Positions 36,583 to 44,359 are shown, counted from the stretch's first letter. The stretch: DNA of 64,000 nucleotides from Desertivirga xinjiangensis (GCF_024436435.1 NZ_JAFMZP010000005.1:124001-188000); one strand, 5' to 3'. The notes: generated from the sequence alone by a model not told the origin. Program-made: numbers and translations.

Positions 36583-37542
36583 ATGGCAACAATAGATAAA
36601 AAGGGAGTTCTTCACGGTTCTGTATACAACATTGTTTACAGGGGCTACTTTGATAAGCAAGTAGCACAAATGAAGCCCAAAAAGTTCAAACAAACCCTGG
36701 CAAGCAAGGAAAGCAGCCTGGAGTTCGGTTTATGCAGCACTACGGCCCGAGTGATCAGGCATGCATTTGGCTATACTTACGGCGGTTATGATGGGCGAAT
36801 GATCAATCGCATGAATTCGGCTGTCCGGAACGGCGTCACGGCCAGTCAAAAGGCACGGGGCGAAAGAGATATGCATGATGCCGATCTGGGTTTCCTGAAT
36901 GGATTCCAGTTTAATAACAATTCACCTTTACCTAAGGTGCTGCGGGCAAGGCCTCAAACCTGCCTTGATGCTGAAAACAAGATCTGTATTGAGCTTCCGG
37001 CGATCACCCGAAAGGACATTCAAGCCCCGAGCGTTAATGTTCATAATTATGTTCTTCGCTTTGTAGCCATTGCCTTCGACTTTAAAAAGGAGGTTTTTTG
37101 CTATAACAGCGTCAAGGAAATAAAGATCGGATACAAGGAAAGCTTTGAAGGCGGAGTGATCCGTTTGGATGATGAAGTGATTAAAGGCAGGTTAGTGATG
37201 CTGAGCATGTCCATTCATGCCTATGCAAGTGACGGTTTTGGAGGAGCACAAACATTCAACTCAAAAGCCTGGAGTCCTTCCGAGTTGATAGGGGCATGGC
37301 ACATTGAGGCCGAAACAGAAACAGAAACAGAAAACAGTGATAATGGTAAAACGTATCGGATAATTCCTCTGTATTATCCTGGAAATAACATATTGAAAGA
37401 AATTGCCAGCTTGCGCGAAAAAGCTGAGGCGACGGCCAAAAAACGACCGGACAAAACATTATGGTTAAAACCTAAGAGTAAAGTCAAGACAGATACAGGT
37501 GGCGGGCCGCCCAAAGGAGATATTAAATTTCCTGAAAAGTAA
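36583..37542 (+). CDS. hypothetical protein, Bacteroidota type
   Basis: A 319-residue cytosolic protein from ATG 36583 (MATIDKKGVLHGSV). A 25-codon longer frame exists but its extra residues are AT-rich filler. I do not recognise it with certainty. The short start, a basic FKQTLASKESSLEFGLCS-like helical region and a beta-rich middle (about 130-260) recall DUF6266 proteins of Bacteroidota. Near residue 245 is an acidic run EAETETETEN encoded by a GAAACA hexamer repeated in tandem (37316-37335), where slippage would add or remove Glu-Thr without a frameshift. The C-terminus is Lys/Pro/Gly-rich. It is transcribed alone, ahead of recX. No function proposed. Confidence 0.7.
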   Translation: MATIDKKGVLHGSVYNIVYRGYFDKQVAQMKPKKFKQTLASKESSLEFGLCSTTARVIRHAFGYTYGGYDGRMINRMNSAVRNGVTASQKARGERDMHDADLGFLNGFQFNNNSPLPKVLRARPQTCLDAENKICIELPAITRKDIQAPSVNVHNYVLRFVAIAFDFKKEVFCYNSVKEIKIGYKESFEGGVIRLDDEVIKGRLVMLSMSIHAYASDGFGGAQTFNSKAWSPSELIGAWHIEAETETETENSDNGKTYRIIPLYYPGNNILKEIASLREKAEATAKKRPDKTLWLKPKSKVKTDTGGGPPKGDIKFPEK

Positions 37543-37603
37543 GGTTCAGAACCCTGCTGAATATTTGCTAATTTAATAACAACTGGATTAAAGTGAATTT
37601 TTT

Positions 37604-37634
37604 CGGATTTTTTAGATATTGAACGATATTTTTG
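37604..37634 (+). promoter_or_regulatory. recX promoter
   Basis: TATTTTTG at 37627-37634 matches the -7 consensus TAnnTTTG, 19 bp before the recX ATG. The -33 position (about 37604-37608) reads CGGAT with T-runs on both sides, so it is only a weak match to TTTG. Confidence 0.5.
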
Positions 37635-37653
37635 AGATCGAATAAATTTTACG

Positions 37654-38127
37654 ATGAAGCGTCCCGATACAGCTCCTCTTGATAAAAAGTCGGCATTGGC
37701 TAAGGCAGAACATTATTGTGCCTACCAGGAACGATCGCAACAGGAATTAAGAGACAAGCTGTACGAATACGGTCTACTGTCATCAGAAGTGGAAGAGGTG
37801 ATTGCGGAGCTGATAGAAAACAACTTCTTGAATGAGGAACGTTTTGCCCTGGCCTATACTTTAGGTAAGTTCAGGATAAAAGGCTGGGGGAAGCTGAAGA
37901 TCAAAATGGCATTAAAGCAAAAAAGAGTGCCTCCGAAAATGATAGAAAAGTCATTAAAGCAGATAGACGGAGAGGAGTATGCCAGGAAATTAAAGGAGAT
38001 CTTAGACAAAAAAGACGCCCAGCTTAAAGAAAATGACGACTGGAAAAGGAAGCAGAAATTGATTTCGTATGCTTTAACAAAAGGCTATGAAAGAGATCTT
38101 ATTTTAGATGCGCTGACAATCAGTTAA
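37654..38127 (+). CDS. recX: RecX-family regulatory protein
   Basis: A 157-residue protein with the three-helix repeats of RecX: ALAKAEHYCAYQERSQQELRDKLYEYG (about 14-40, shown as a landmark), VIAELIENNFLNEERFALAYTLGKFRIKGWG and KLKIKMALKQKRVPPKMI, ending YALTKGYERDLILDAL. RecX binds RecA filaments and limits recombinase and coprotease activity. recA is not in the window. It lies in the segment between a hypothetical gene and the tRNA array, with its own promoter. Confidence 0.93.
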   Translation: MKRPDTAPLDKKSALAKAEHYCAYQERSQQELRDKLYEYGLLSSEVEEVIAELIENNFLNEERFALAYTLGKFRIKGWGKLKIKMALKQKRVPPKMIEKSLKQIDGEEYARKLKEILDKKDAQLKENDDWKRKQKLISYALTKGYERDLILDALTIS

Positions 38128-38161
38128 TTATTTTTAAGTTAAAAAAAAGATAACAAATATA

Positions 38162-38191
38162 TTGACAGGAATGCTTTTCTGTCTATATTTG
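38162..38191 (+). promoter_or_regulatory. strong promoter of the tRNA array
   Basis: TTGACA at 38162-38167, then TATATTTG at 38184-38191, with 19 bp between TTG and TATATTTG, equals the Bacteroidota consensus exactly. It lies 36 bp upstream of the first tRNA. Confidence 0.85.
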
Positions 38192-38227
38192 CATCACCAA
38201 AACGCAATAGCAGTACGCTTAGCAAAT

Positions 38228-38300
38228 GCGAAAGTAGCTCAGTTGGTAGAGCGCAACCTTGCCAAGGTTGAGGTCGCGAGTTCGAACCTCGTCTTTCGCT
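38228..38300 (+). tRNA. tRNA-Gly (GCC), copy 1
   Basis: Cloverleaf of 73 nt: acceptor GCGAAAG/CTTTCGC, D-arm GCTC-AGTTGGTA-GAGC, anticodon loop TTGCCAA giving anticodon GCC, and T-arm with GTTCGAACC. CCA is not encoded. Identical to copy 2 at 38491. Confidence 0.95.
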
Positions 38301-38355
38301 CAGATCCCTTCTCTAAAGGAAGGGATTTAAAATTTAAAAGAGTTCTTTTAAGTTT

Positions 38356-38441
38356 GCTCGGGTGGTGGAACTGGTAGACACGCAGGACTTAAAATCCTGT
38401 TCGCCTTAAAGCGAGTGCGGGTTCGATTCCCGCCCCGAGTA
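38356..38441 (+). tRNA. tRNA-Leu (TAA), copy 1
   Basis: 86 nt with a long variable arm, as expected for tRNA-Leu. Acceptor GCTCGGG pairs with CCCGAGT (last pair G-U). The anticodon stem CAGGA/TCCTG holds loop CTTAAAA, giving anticodon TAA. T-loop GTTCGATTCC is standard. CCA is not encoded. Copy 2 at 38617 is identical. Confidence 0.94.
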
Positions 38442-38456
38442 CTGGTGGTAATAATG

Positions 38457-38488
38457 AATCTCTAAGATCATCGAAGATCTAAGAGATT
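38457..38488 (+). repeat. hairpin between the two tRNA pairs
   Basis: AATCTCTAAGATC and GATCTAAGAGATT flank a six-base loop ATCGAA, with one mismatched pair, followed by TTTT. It could terminate part of the transcription after the first tRNA pair or guide processing. Confidence 0.5.
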
Positions 38489-38490
38489 TT

Positions 38491-38563
38491 GCGAAAGTAG
38501 CTCAGTTGGTAGAGCGCAACCTTGCCAAGGTTGAGGTCGCGAGTTCGAACCTCGTCTTTCGCT
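38491..38563 (+). tRNA. tRNA-Gly (GCC), copy 2
   Basis: Same 73-nt sequence as copy 1: acceptor GCGAAAG/CTTTCGC and anticodon GCC in loop TTGCCAA. It lies 49 bp after the first tRNA-Leu. Confidence 0.95.
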
Positions 38564-38616
38564 CGAATCCCTTCCATAACGGAAGGGATTTAATTTTTAA
38601 AAGGTTTTCAATACCT

Positions 38617-38702
38617 GCTCGGGTGGTGGAACTGGTAGACACGCAGGACTTAAAATCCTGTTCGCCTTAAAGCGAGTGCGGGTTCGATTCCCGCCCCGAG
38701 TA
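38617..38702 (+). tRNA. tRNA-Leu (TAA), copy 2
   Basis: Same 86-nt sequence as copy 1 with anticodon TAA and the long variable arm. It is the last tRNA of the array and is followed by a terminator at 38704. Confidence 0.94.
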
Positions 38703-38703
38703 C

Positions 38704-38738
38704 AAAAGAGGGTGCCCAAAGAGGCACTCTCTTTTTTT
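38704..38738 (+). terminator. terminator of the tRNA array
   Basis: Stem AAAAGAGGGTGCC / GGCACTCTCTTTT with one G-T pair, loop CAAAGA and a T7 tail. It begins two bases after the last tRNA. Confidence 0.85.
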
Positions 38739-38771
38739 AAGCGATAAATTTTAGATTTTCAAAGTTTTCAG

Positions 38772-38936
38772 GGATCAAGCTTAAAAGTTGGGGGCCTTCC
38801 TTGCTTCGTCATCCTGAACTTGTTTCAGGACCTCCTGCTTAAGCATTTCCTTTATAGCCCAAGAGATGCCGAAATGAAATGAGTTCGGCATGACGACCGT
38901 TTTAAAAGTTGGCATTAATGCGCTTAGCCGGGGCGA
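38772..38936 (+). repeat. damaged copy of a MITE-like intergenic repeat
   Basis: Starts with the terminal sequence GGATCAAG followed by AAAAGTTGG and includes CGTCATCCTGAACTTGTTTC, CCTTTATAG, CCGAA...GGCATGACGACCG and GCGCTTAGCC. This is the reverse complement of the copy at 43735-43930. The right terminal repeat is missing after GCGCTTAGCC, and internal spacing differs by a short deletion. The 118 bp from 38937 to 39054 are unlike the full copy and hold no gene. Confidence 0.8.
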
Positions 38937-39054
38937 TCCGTCTGAAGAATTATGGTCGTTAGCCGTTAAATCACTCTGGATGACCACACTCATCAGCGGT
39001 ACCACCAGATAACACTGAAATGACATCATAAGAATGCCTCGAGGGGGCATTAGA

Positions 39055-39459
39055 CTAGGCAATCATCACCCCTGGCTTATTCACTACCGGAATCCGGATA
39101 AAGTTTGAATCAATTATACTCTCCGGAAGAAAGATGAATTTCTTATCATAAATATGGCCGTCAATATAATAGCTCAACCAGTATTCATTCGTGAGGCCAA
39201 AAACCTGCTCATCGATTGCTTCAATTTTAGCGTAATCTTTTCCTCCAACGTCTCCAATTGAATGTCGCAGGATAGAGGTCTTAACTTCTTCACCATCCTT
39301 TAAGCCATACCCTTTAGACGTTACCAGCACCGTTTCTATCGGTTCATTTTTCAGATTGATGAGGTAAACATTCCAAACCTTTGCTTCGGGCGTTTCCTTT
39401 TCTAACACAACAGCTATCGCTATATCTTCAACTACTTTTACAGGAATGTCTTTCTTCAT
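39055..39459 (-). CDS. conserved Bacteroidota protein of unknown function
   Basis: A 134-residue cytosolic protein. I recognise the type from other Bacteroidota: VEDIAIAVV, WNVYLINLKNEPIETVLVTSKGYG, KTSILRHSIGDV, FGLTNEYWLSYYIDGHIYDKKFIF and a final VNKPGVMIA. Homologs are sometimes labelled phenylalanyl-tRNA synthetase alpha, but no synthetase motif is visible and that label looks wrong. The sequence is beta-rich with many aromatic residues. It stands alone between the repeat region and the DUF92 gene. Confidence 0.75.
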   Translation of the reverse strand: MKKDIPVKVVEDIAIAVVLEKETPEAKVWNVYLINLKNEPIETVLVTSKGYGLKDGEEVKTSILRHSIGDVGGKDYAKIEAIDEQVFGLTNEYWLSYYIDGHIYDKKFIFLPESIIDSNFIRIPVVNKPGVMIA

Positions 39460-39578
39460 AAAACGGGTTATATAGTCTCCCGCGAACCTCTGGAAAGCAG
39501 GAACCCTAAATTAATAAATCCTTTTTAGACATTAAAACCTGCATGAACAAATCCCTGAAAATTGGATGAATTAAAGGA

Positions 39579-40301
39579 CTAACAAAAAATTAAGGCGGTC
39601 ATTGCCCCTGATACCGTATTCATGAAGTTAACTGCATTATTATTGAGTTGCCCGTGTCTTTCTAAACTGGCACCAAGTATTGAATCAACAATATTGCCGA
39701 TACAACCGCTAATGATGATAATTAAGAACGGAGTCCAGTCTGATGCGCCAGCACAGTATATTGATGCGATAAGGGTGGCGCCCACAGTTCCGAACAGGGT
39801 TCCCTCCATACTAACCACCCCATTTAAACCCCTTAAGTCTTTTTTTAACGTTAAAATGTTGTAATAACGGCGCCCATAAATATTTCCCAATTCGGACGAC
39901 AGGGTATCGGAAGTTGCGGATGCAAAGGCTGCTGCTATCATTACTGAAAAAAGACCTGAATGATCCGGGAATAGCAAGCATGAAACTCCCAAAATGGCTG
40001 CAAAGCCTGCATTAGCCAGCACCTGCCAGGCATCTCTTTTGCCTTGGTTAGCCTCTTCAAGTCCCAACGAAATCTTGTTCTTTCTTTTCCAGAATGTAGC
40101 ACCGGTCCCTAAAACGAAAAAGGTGATCAGTATAGATAGTCCGGTAAAACCTGCGCCTAAAAAAATACATAAGGTTAGGATTCCACCAATGAAACTTGCC
40201 CATAACGAGAGCTTTCCGGTTCTGTAGCTGGCAATCATTCCGCCAAGAACAATAATTGCAAAGATACTATAGCTTGAAACGGAATGATCTGGTATAGTCA
40301 T
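39579..40301 (-). CDS. DUF92-family membrane protein
   Basis: A 240-residue protein with about six to seven hydrophobic segments. DUF92 features are SFIGGILTLCIFLGAGFTGLS, a loop KRDAWQVLANAGFAAILG and AAAFASATSDTLSSELGNIYGRRYYN, then GVVSMEGTLFGTVGATLIA and GCIGNIVDSILGASLERHG. Plant members (VTE6) phosphorylate phytyl phosphate; bacterial roles are not established. A similar prenyl-kinase role is possible but not shown. The MFS gene lies 39 bp upstream on the same strand. Confidence 0.88.
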   Translation of the reverse strand: MTIPDHSVSSYSIFAIIVLGGMIASYRTGKLSLWASFIGGILTLCIFLGAGFTGLSILITFFVLGTGATFWKRKNKISLGLEEANQGKRDAWQVLANAGFAAILGVSCLLFPDHSGLFSVMIAAAFASATSDTLSSELGNIYGRRYYNILTLKKDLRGLNGVVSMEGTLFGTVGATLIASIYCAGASDWTPFLIIIISGCIGNIVDSILGASLERHGQLNNNAVNFMNTVSGAMTALIFC

Positions 40302-40340
40302 GGTTCTTTATCATAGTTAAATTATCATGGTTAATTAGGA

Positions 40341-41540
40341 TTAATCAAGTTTCTCGACTTGCTGTTGTGAAACATTAGGTATAAAAAGGTATAAAAAGGC
40401 CAGGAATGCCAGGCCCGCTGATCCATAAAAGATGTAGGGAATCCTTTCAGAATGTTCCTGAAATGCCAATCCTGCCAGGTATGCCCCAATGCCGATGCCG
40501 GCCTCCAGTGCGATATACATGGTTGCAATAGCCTTCCCCCGATGATCTGGGCGGCTCAGATCAATGGTCCAGGCATTGTTGGCGGGTGACAAAATGCCGG
40601 TAGCAACCCCGTAAAGGGCTGAAGCAAGCAATAGGCTTAATGCCGAATCTGCCATTCCAACGAGTATCATAGAGATACAAAGCAGAATCAGCGCCGTTTT
40701 TATCACCAGCACTCTTCCGTGCTTGTCAGACAGTTTGCCGGCAATGAACCTTATTAATAAGGACGAGATCGTGAAGGTCATGAAAAACAATCCTTTATTG
40801 GCAACTCCTAGAAATTCGCCCCAATCCGGCACCAGGGTCAGTATCACACCGTAACTCATGTACGACAGTAAGGTTACTATGGCTGCCGGCAGAACTTGCT
40901 TCTCGATAATTTCGTTCCGGGATATCCGGAGCAAGGCGAAACGGAACTTTTGCTTTTGTTTAACCGTTTCTTTCATATTCATCACTATGAGAATGGAAAG
41001 TAATGCAAATGCCGACGAGGTATAGAATAGAACGTTTATAGAATAGTATTCGCTGAGAAAGCTGCCTATAGCAGGCCCTATGGCCATACCTGTACTGAAA
41101 CACAAGCCGTGTATGCCCAATGCTTCTCCCCAGCGGTTAACGGGAATAATATCGGCAACGTAAGCTGAGGTAGCTGTAGGTTTGAAACCCGTTGAAAAAC
41201 CGTGCAGTAATCTTAAGAAAAGAAAGCCCGACACAGAACTAAGTATGGGGTATAAGAAACCGCAAACAAAACAAACTATAGAGCCAATGGCCATTACAGG
41301 AACACGCCCGATAGTGTCTGTTAGTTTACCGCTGAAAGGTCTTGAGATTCCGGCGGTAACCGTAAACAGCGCTATGATCAATCCTTTATGTTCTGCACCG
41401 CCCAGGCTGCTGAGGTATGCCGGTAGCTCGGGGATCAGCATGTTGAAACTGGCTGAAAACAAAAGGGAGCTTAGACAAAGCAATGCAAAGGAGAGGGTAT
41501 AGATAGAAGTTTGCGGAGTGATTGGGGGAGGGCTTTGCAT
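40341..41540 (-). CDS. MFS transporter
   Basis: A 399-residue protein with about 12 transmembrane segments. The loop between TM2 and TM3 reads RPFSGKLTDTIGRVPVM, close to the MFS signature A motif, and its second-half counterpart is RFIAGKLSDKHGRVLVI. The sequence resembles drug or arabinose-efflux-type exporters. Substrate cannot be inferred. It is 5 bp downstream of the GreA-like gene and may be co-transcribed with it. Confidence 0.9.
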   Translation of the reverse strand: MQSPPPITPQTSIYTLSFALLCLSSLLFSASFNMLIPELPAYLSSLGGAEHKGLIIALFTVTAGISRPFSGKLTDTIGRVPVMAIGSIVCFVCGFLYPILSSVSGFLFLRLLHGFSTGFKPTATSAYVADIIPVNRWGEALGIHGLCFSTGMAIGPAIGSFLSEYYSINVLFYTSSAFALLSILIVMNMKETVKQKQKFRFALLRISRNEIIEKQVLPAAIVTLLSYMSYGVILTLVPDWGEFLGVANKGLFFMTFTISSLLIRFIAGKLSDKHGRVLVIKTALILLCISMILVGMADSALSLLLASALYGVATGILSPANNAWTIDLSRPDHRGKAIATMYIALEAGIGIGAYLAGLAFQEHSERIPYIFYGSAGLAFLAFLYLFIPNVSQQQVEKLD

Positions 41541-41545
41541 TAAGT

Positions 41546-42004
41546 TCAGATCACGTCTAAAATAGTAAACTCTTTATGGTTAAACATTACAGTGGCTCCT
41601 TTGGTGGAACCCATCAGGGCTCTGCCCATTGGTGAAATTGGCGACACGGCGAAATAGGAACGGTCTGCAATTTTTACCTGTCCGGCGCTGATAGCTATAA
41701 AGAAGTTGCCCTGGCTGGTAAGAACTACGCTGCCAGCCTGCACGATTTCATGGCCTTTATCGGGATTTATAGCGCTTAATGCGTGTTTAAGTTTGCGCGC
41801 CTCATGTAATTGTGTCTGGTTGCGGGAGATCTCCTGCTGCATCATTTCGCGGGTGGTTTCGTATTTATCGCCAGCACTGCTTTTTGTATCGTCAGCTGAG
41901 GCTTCCTGCGCAGATAAGATTGCCTGTTCTGCAGATCTTATGCGTTCTTCGGCATAATTCAGACAATACAGGTGGAGTTCATTTTTAATCTGAAGCATGT
42001 ACAA
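41546..42004 (-). CDS. GreA/GreB-like protein
   Basis: A 152-residue protein. An N-terminal coiled coil (about 1-75, rich in Glu, Arg and Gln) with SSAGDKYETTREMMQQEISRN is followed by an FKBP-like globular domain (about 85-152) with GSVVLTSQGNFFIAIS, SPISPMGRALMGSTKGATV and ending FTILDVI. This is the layout of GreA/GreB transcript-cleavage factors and of Rnk. Homologs in Bacteroidota are often mislabelled as 3-oxoacyl-ACP synthase. The acidic pair at the coiled-coil tip of true Gre factors is not clearly present, so cleavage activity is uncertain. The start may be ATG 42004 or 41998. Confidence 0.75.
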   Translation of the reverse strand: MYMLQIKNELHLYCLNYAEERIRSAEQAILSAQEASADDTKSSAGDKYETTREMMQQEISRNQTQLHEARKLKHALSAINPDKGHEIVQAGSVVLTSQGNFFIAISAGQVKIADRSYFAVSPISPMGRALMGSTKGATVMFNHKEFTILDVI

Positions 42005-42112
42005 AGGAAATAAATCTTTAAATAAGAATGGCCGGATCGCAATAATTTGCAGGATCCAGCCATTTCTTTATGACAGAAAAATTGATATCTATTAGCTTAT
42101 TTATTTATTTGT

Positions 42113-43516
42113 TTATTCGCTGGTACGTTTTAAACCATACTTCTCAATTTTACTGTAAAGATGACTTCTCTGAATATCAATGTCATCTGCAGTTTTAGAA
42201 ACATTCCAGTTATTCTTTTCCAGCTTGTATTTAATGTACTCCTTTTCGGCGTTGTCCTTATACTCCTGGAAACTGGCAAACTGATCGAAGTTGGGTGTTT
42301 GCAGCTGAGGAGAACTGTGGGAAGGGCTGCCGTTAAATGTCACCGGAGTTTCAGGGCCGGAAGGATTAGCAAAGGTGCGTACGTCACCTTCTGTGATCAC
42401 CTTATCACTAAGAATGATCAGTCGTTCAACCATATTACGCAGCTCCCGAATATTTCCTGTCCAGGGTAGCGACTTAAGGGCCTCAATAGCGCCGTCACTG
42501 AACTTCTTTACGGGCATACCGTATTCATTACAGATTTCCTCGCAGAAGCTCTGGGCAATGATCGGGATATCATCCTTACGTTCAGTTAAAGGCGGTACAT
42601 GGATCAAGATCACACTTAGCCGGTGATACAAGTCCATCCGGAAGTTGCCATTTTCAATTTCTTTGAGCAGATCTTTGTTTGTTGCAGCTATAACGCGCAC
42701 ATCAACCTCAATCTCTTTTTCGCCGCCCACCCGGGTGATCTTGTTTTCCTGTAAGGCTCTCAGAACTTTCGCCTGTGCCGAGTGGCTCATGTCGCCAATC
42801 TCATCCAGGAACAACGTTCCGCCGGTAGCCTGCTCGAATTTACCTATCCGCTGTTTAACAGCTGACGTAAATGATCCTTTCTCGTGTCCGAACAGTTCAC
42901 TTTCGATAAGCTCAGATGGGATAGCTGCACAGTTCACCTCAATAAGGGGTGCATTCGAGCGGTTCGATTTTTCATGCAGCCAGCGGGCTACAAGTTCTTT
43001 ACCACTTCCGTTAGCTCCCGTAACAAGTACCCTGGCGTCGGTAGGGGCAACTCTGCTGATCGTATCTTTGATCTTACCGATAGCTGGTGAGTTTCCTAAG
43101 ATCTCCCTTACCTTGCTTACCTTTCGTTTTAAAACTTTGGTTTCGGTGACCAGGTTTCCACGCTCGAGAGCGTTTCGTACGGTGATGAGAAGCCTGTTGA
43201 GATCAGGTGGTTTCGAAATAAAATCGTAAGCCCCTTTTTTGCTTGCTTCAACAGCTGTTTCGATAGTCCCGTGGCCGGATATCATAATGAAGGGGAGGTC
43301 GGGTTTAAGTGCAAGTCCTTCTCCAAGAACTTCCATACCGTCCATCTTGTTCATTTTGATATCACAAAGAACCAGATCGAAATCTTTGTTCTTTATCAAT
43401 TCCAGGCCGTCGATGCCATTGTCTACATCCTCTACGAGGTAGTCTTCATATTCAAGGATTTCCCTTAATGTGTTGCGTATTGCACGTTCGTCGTCTACAA
43501 TAAGAATTTTTGCCAT
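42113..43516 (-). CDS. sigma-54-dependent response regulator, NtrC family
   Basis: A 467-residue protein in three parts. Receiver (1-120): phosphoacceptor D52 in LVLCDIKMNKMDG. AAA+ domain (about 145-385): Walker A VTGANGSGKE, Walker B GGTLFLDEIGDM, and the loop that contacts sigma-54 reads GSFTSA in place of canonical GAFTGA. Fis-type helix-turn-helix at the end (VSKTADDIDIQRSHLYSKI). It would bind enhancers and open promoters held by RpoN. GSFTSA is a conservative variant that I believe is normal in Bacteroidota members. No histidine kinase gene is adjacent, so its partner is elsewhere. Confidence 0.93.
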   Translation of the reverse strand: MAKILIVDDERAIRNTLREILEYEDYLVEDVDNGIDGLELIKNKDFDLVLCDIKMNKMDGMEVLGEGLALKPDLPFIMISGHGTIETAVEASKKGAYDFISKPPDLNRLLITVRNALERGNLVTETKVLKRKVSKVREILGNSPAIGKIKDTISRVAPTDARVLVTGANGSGKELVARWLHEKSNRSNAPLIEVNCAAIPSELIESELFGHEKGSFTSAVKQRIGKFEQATGGTLFLDEIGDMSHSAQAKVLRALQENKITRVGGEKEIEVDVRVIAATNKDLLKEIENGNFRMDLYHRLSVILIHVPPLTERKDDIPIIAQSFCEEICNEYGMPVKKFSDGAIEALKSLPWTGNIRELRNMVERLIILSDKVITEGDVRTFANPSGPETPVTFNGSPSHSSPQLQTPNFDQFASFQEYKDNAEKEYIKYKLEKNNWNVSKTADDIDIQRSHLYSKIEKYGLKRTSE

Positions 43517-43669
43517 AATGCTATGTTCTTGGAAACGCAGGGCTGATGTAATTGTTTGTACGTTGTATACAAATATATACAGTATTAATTGAAAAGCTAA
43601 TTATTAAGGTCATGAGCTCAATTTTTTAGGGAAAGTTTTTTGTGTTCTTTGGGTGGTAGGTGGTTTTTA

Positions 43670-43692
43670 GGCACACGCGACACGCGTGCGCC
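43670..43692. repeat. GGCACACGCG hairpin repeat, short form
   Basis: GGCACACGCG and CGCGTGCGCC around a loop ACA, pairing at nine of ten positions. It is related to the longer hairpin at 31363-31406 and shares ACACGCGTGCGCCAA with 29781-29795 in part. Confidence 0.55.
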
Positions 43693-43734
43693 AAAGCTTT
43701 TTCATAAATCAATGTAAATCCTTTGGACGATGGG

Positions 43735-43930
43735 GGGGATCAAGTAGAAAAGTTGGGGGCGGCTAAGCGCATTAGTGCCAAACTTTTTAAAACGGTCGTC
43801 ATGCCGATCCTGAATCAAGTTCAGGATTCGGCAACTCTTGGACTATAAAGGACCTGCTTAAGCAAGAGGTCCTGAAACAAGTTCAGGATGACGAAGGAAA
43901 AGAACAACCTCCAACTTTTCCGCTTGATCC
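43735..43930 (-). repeat. MITE-like element with terminal inverted repeats
   Basis: About 196 bp ending in inverted repeats of the form GGATCAAG-N2-AAAAGTTGG (left from 43737, right to 43930). ACGATGGG occurs directly on both sides (43727-43734 and 43931-43938), as expected for an 8-bp target duplication. Inside are palindromes built on CCTGAACTTG/CAAGTTCAGG. There is no coding capacity. The second, damaged copy lies at 38772-38936 in the opposite orientation, so the element has moved in this genome. Confidence 0.8.
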
Positions 43931-43962
43931 ACGATGGGCTTCAAGGTTATGCATTATCCCTC

Positions 43963-43993
43963 AAAAAAATCCCCCCGGGAACCCTGGGGGGAT
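43963..43993 (-). terminator. rnpB terminator
   Basis: On the minus strand ATCCCCCC and GGGGGGAT form an 8-bp stem, followed by a T7 tail. It starts six bases after the end of the RNase P RNA. Confidence 0.88.
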
Positions 43994-43998
43994 AATAA

Positions 43999-44359
43999 TT
44001 TGCAAGCCTGTAAGCCGGGTTCTGTTTCCTGCCAGGCAGAAATTCTATCATTTATCTAGCCCTGCCATCACTGACAGGATCTAACGACCTACCCGCTAAC
44101 TCGGGCGAGCAACCCTCAAACGTTAGCTTATTTGGTCTTTCAACTCCTGGGGTTTACCGCGATGCATGTCGCCATACAAAGCCGTGAGCTCTTACCTCGC
44201 GTTTTCACCCTTACCACAACGAATCATGGCGGTTTATTTTCTGTGGCACTTTCCGTATCCCGTAACAGGACCCTTCCCGTTAGGAAGCAGGATGCTCTGT
44301 GTTGCCCGGACTTTCCTCTCTTCGCAAGCGAACAGCGATAGAACGGCTTGTGCTGCAAA
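43999..44359 (-). ncRNA. rnpB: RNase P RNA, bacterial type A
   Basis: Catalytic RNA of RNase P, which trims tRNA 5' ends. Read on the minus strand it has the conserved start region GAGGAAAGTCCGGGC (around 44320-44306) and the universal 3' region AGAACCCGGCTTACAGGC (44020-44003). The P1 helix pairs TTTGC and AAGCC near the 5' end with GGCTTGCAAA at the 3' end, which sets the limits given. A GC-rich terminator follows directly. The ends could be off by a few bases. Open frames on the plus strand through this region are not real genes. Confidence 0.93.

Larger units (their letters stand above)
38228..38702 (+). repeat. tandem duplication of a tRNA-Gly/tRNA-Leu pair
   Basis: Two units (38228-38441 and 38491-38702) carry identical tRNA genes. 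The spacers inside each unit have diverged but both keep a hairpin of the form ATCCCTTC...GAAGGGAT directly after tRNA-Gly, with changes that preserve pairing. Confidence 0.9.
43517..43962. other. intergenic region filled mainly by repeats
   Basis: 446 bp between the regulator and rnpB. It contains the short hairpin repeat 43670-43692 and the MITE-like element 43735-43930 with its flanking 8-bp duplication. I see no gene. The first 100 bp should hold the promoter of the regulator gene, with no clear consensus seen. Confidence 0.6.

Noticed and set aside
38162-38377. 71-codon open frame before and through the first tRNA
   Set aside because: It starts at the tRNA promoter and reads through tRNA-Gly; not coding.
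38228-38702. Repeated units that could be taken for a CRISPR array
   Set aside because: The repeated parts are complete tRNA genes; only two units exist and the spacers are alike.
39055-39459. Phenylalanyl-tRNA synthetase alpha label used for similar proteins
   Set aside because: Only 134 residues and no class II synthetase motif.
41546-42004. 3-oxoacyl-ACP synthase label used for similar proteins
   Set aside because: Coiled coil plus FKBP-like domain fits the Gre/Rnk type; no ketosynthase Cys-His-His is present.
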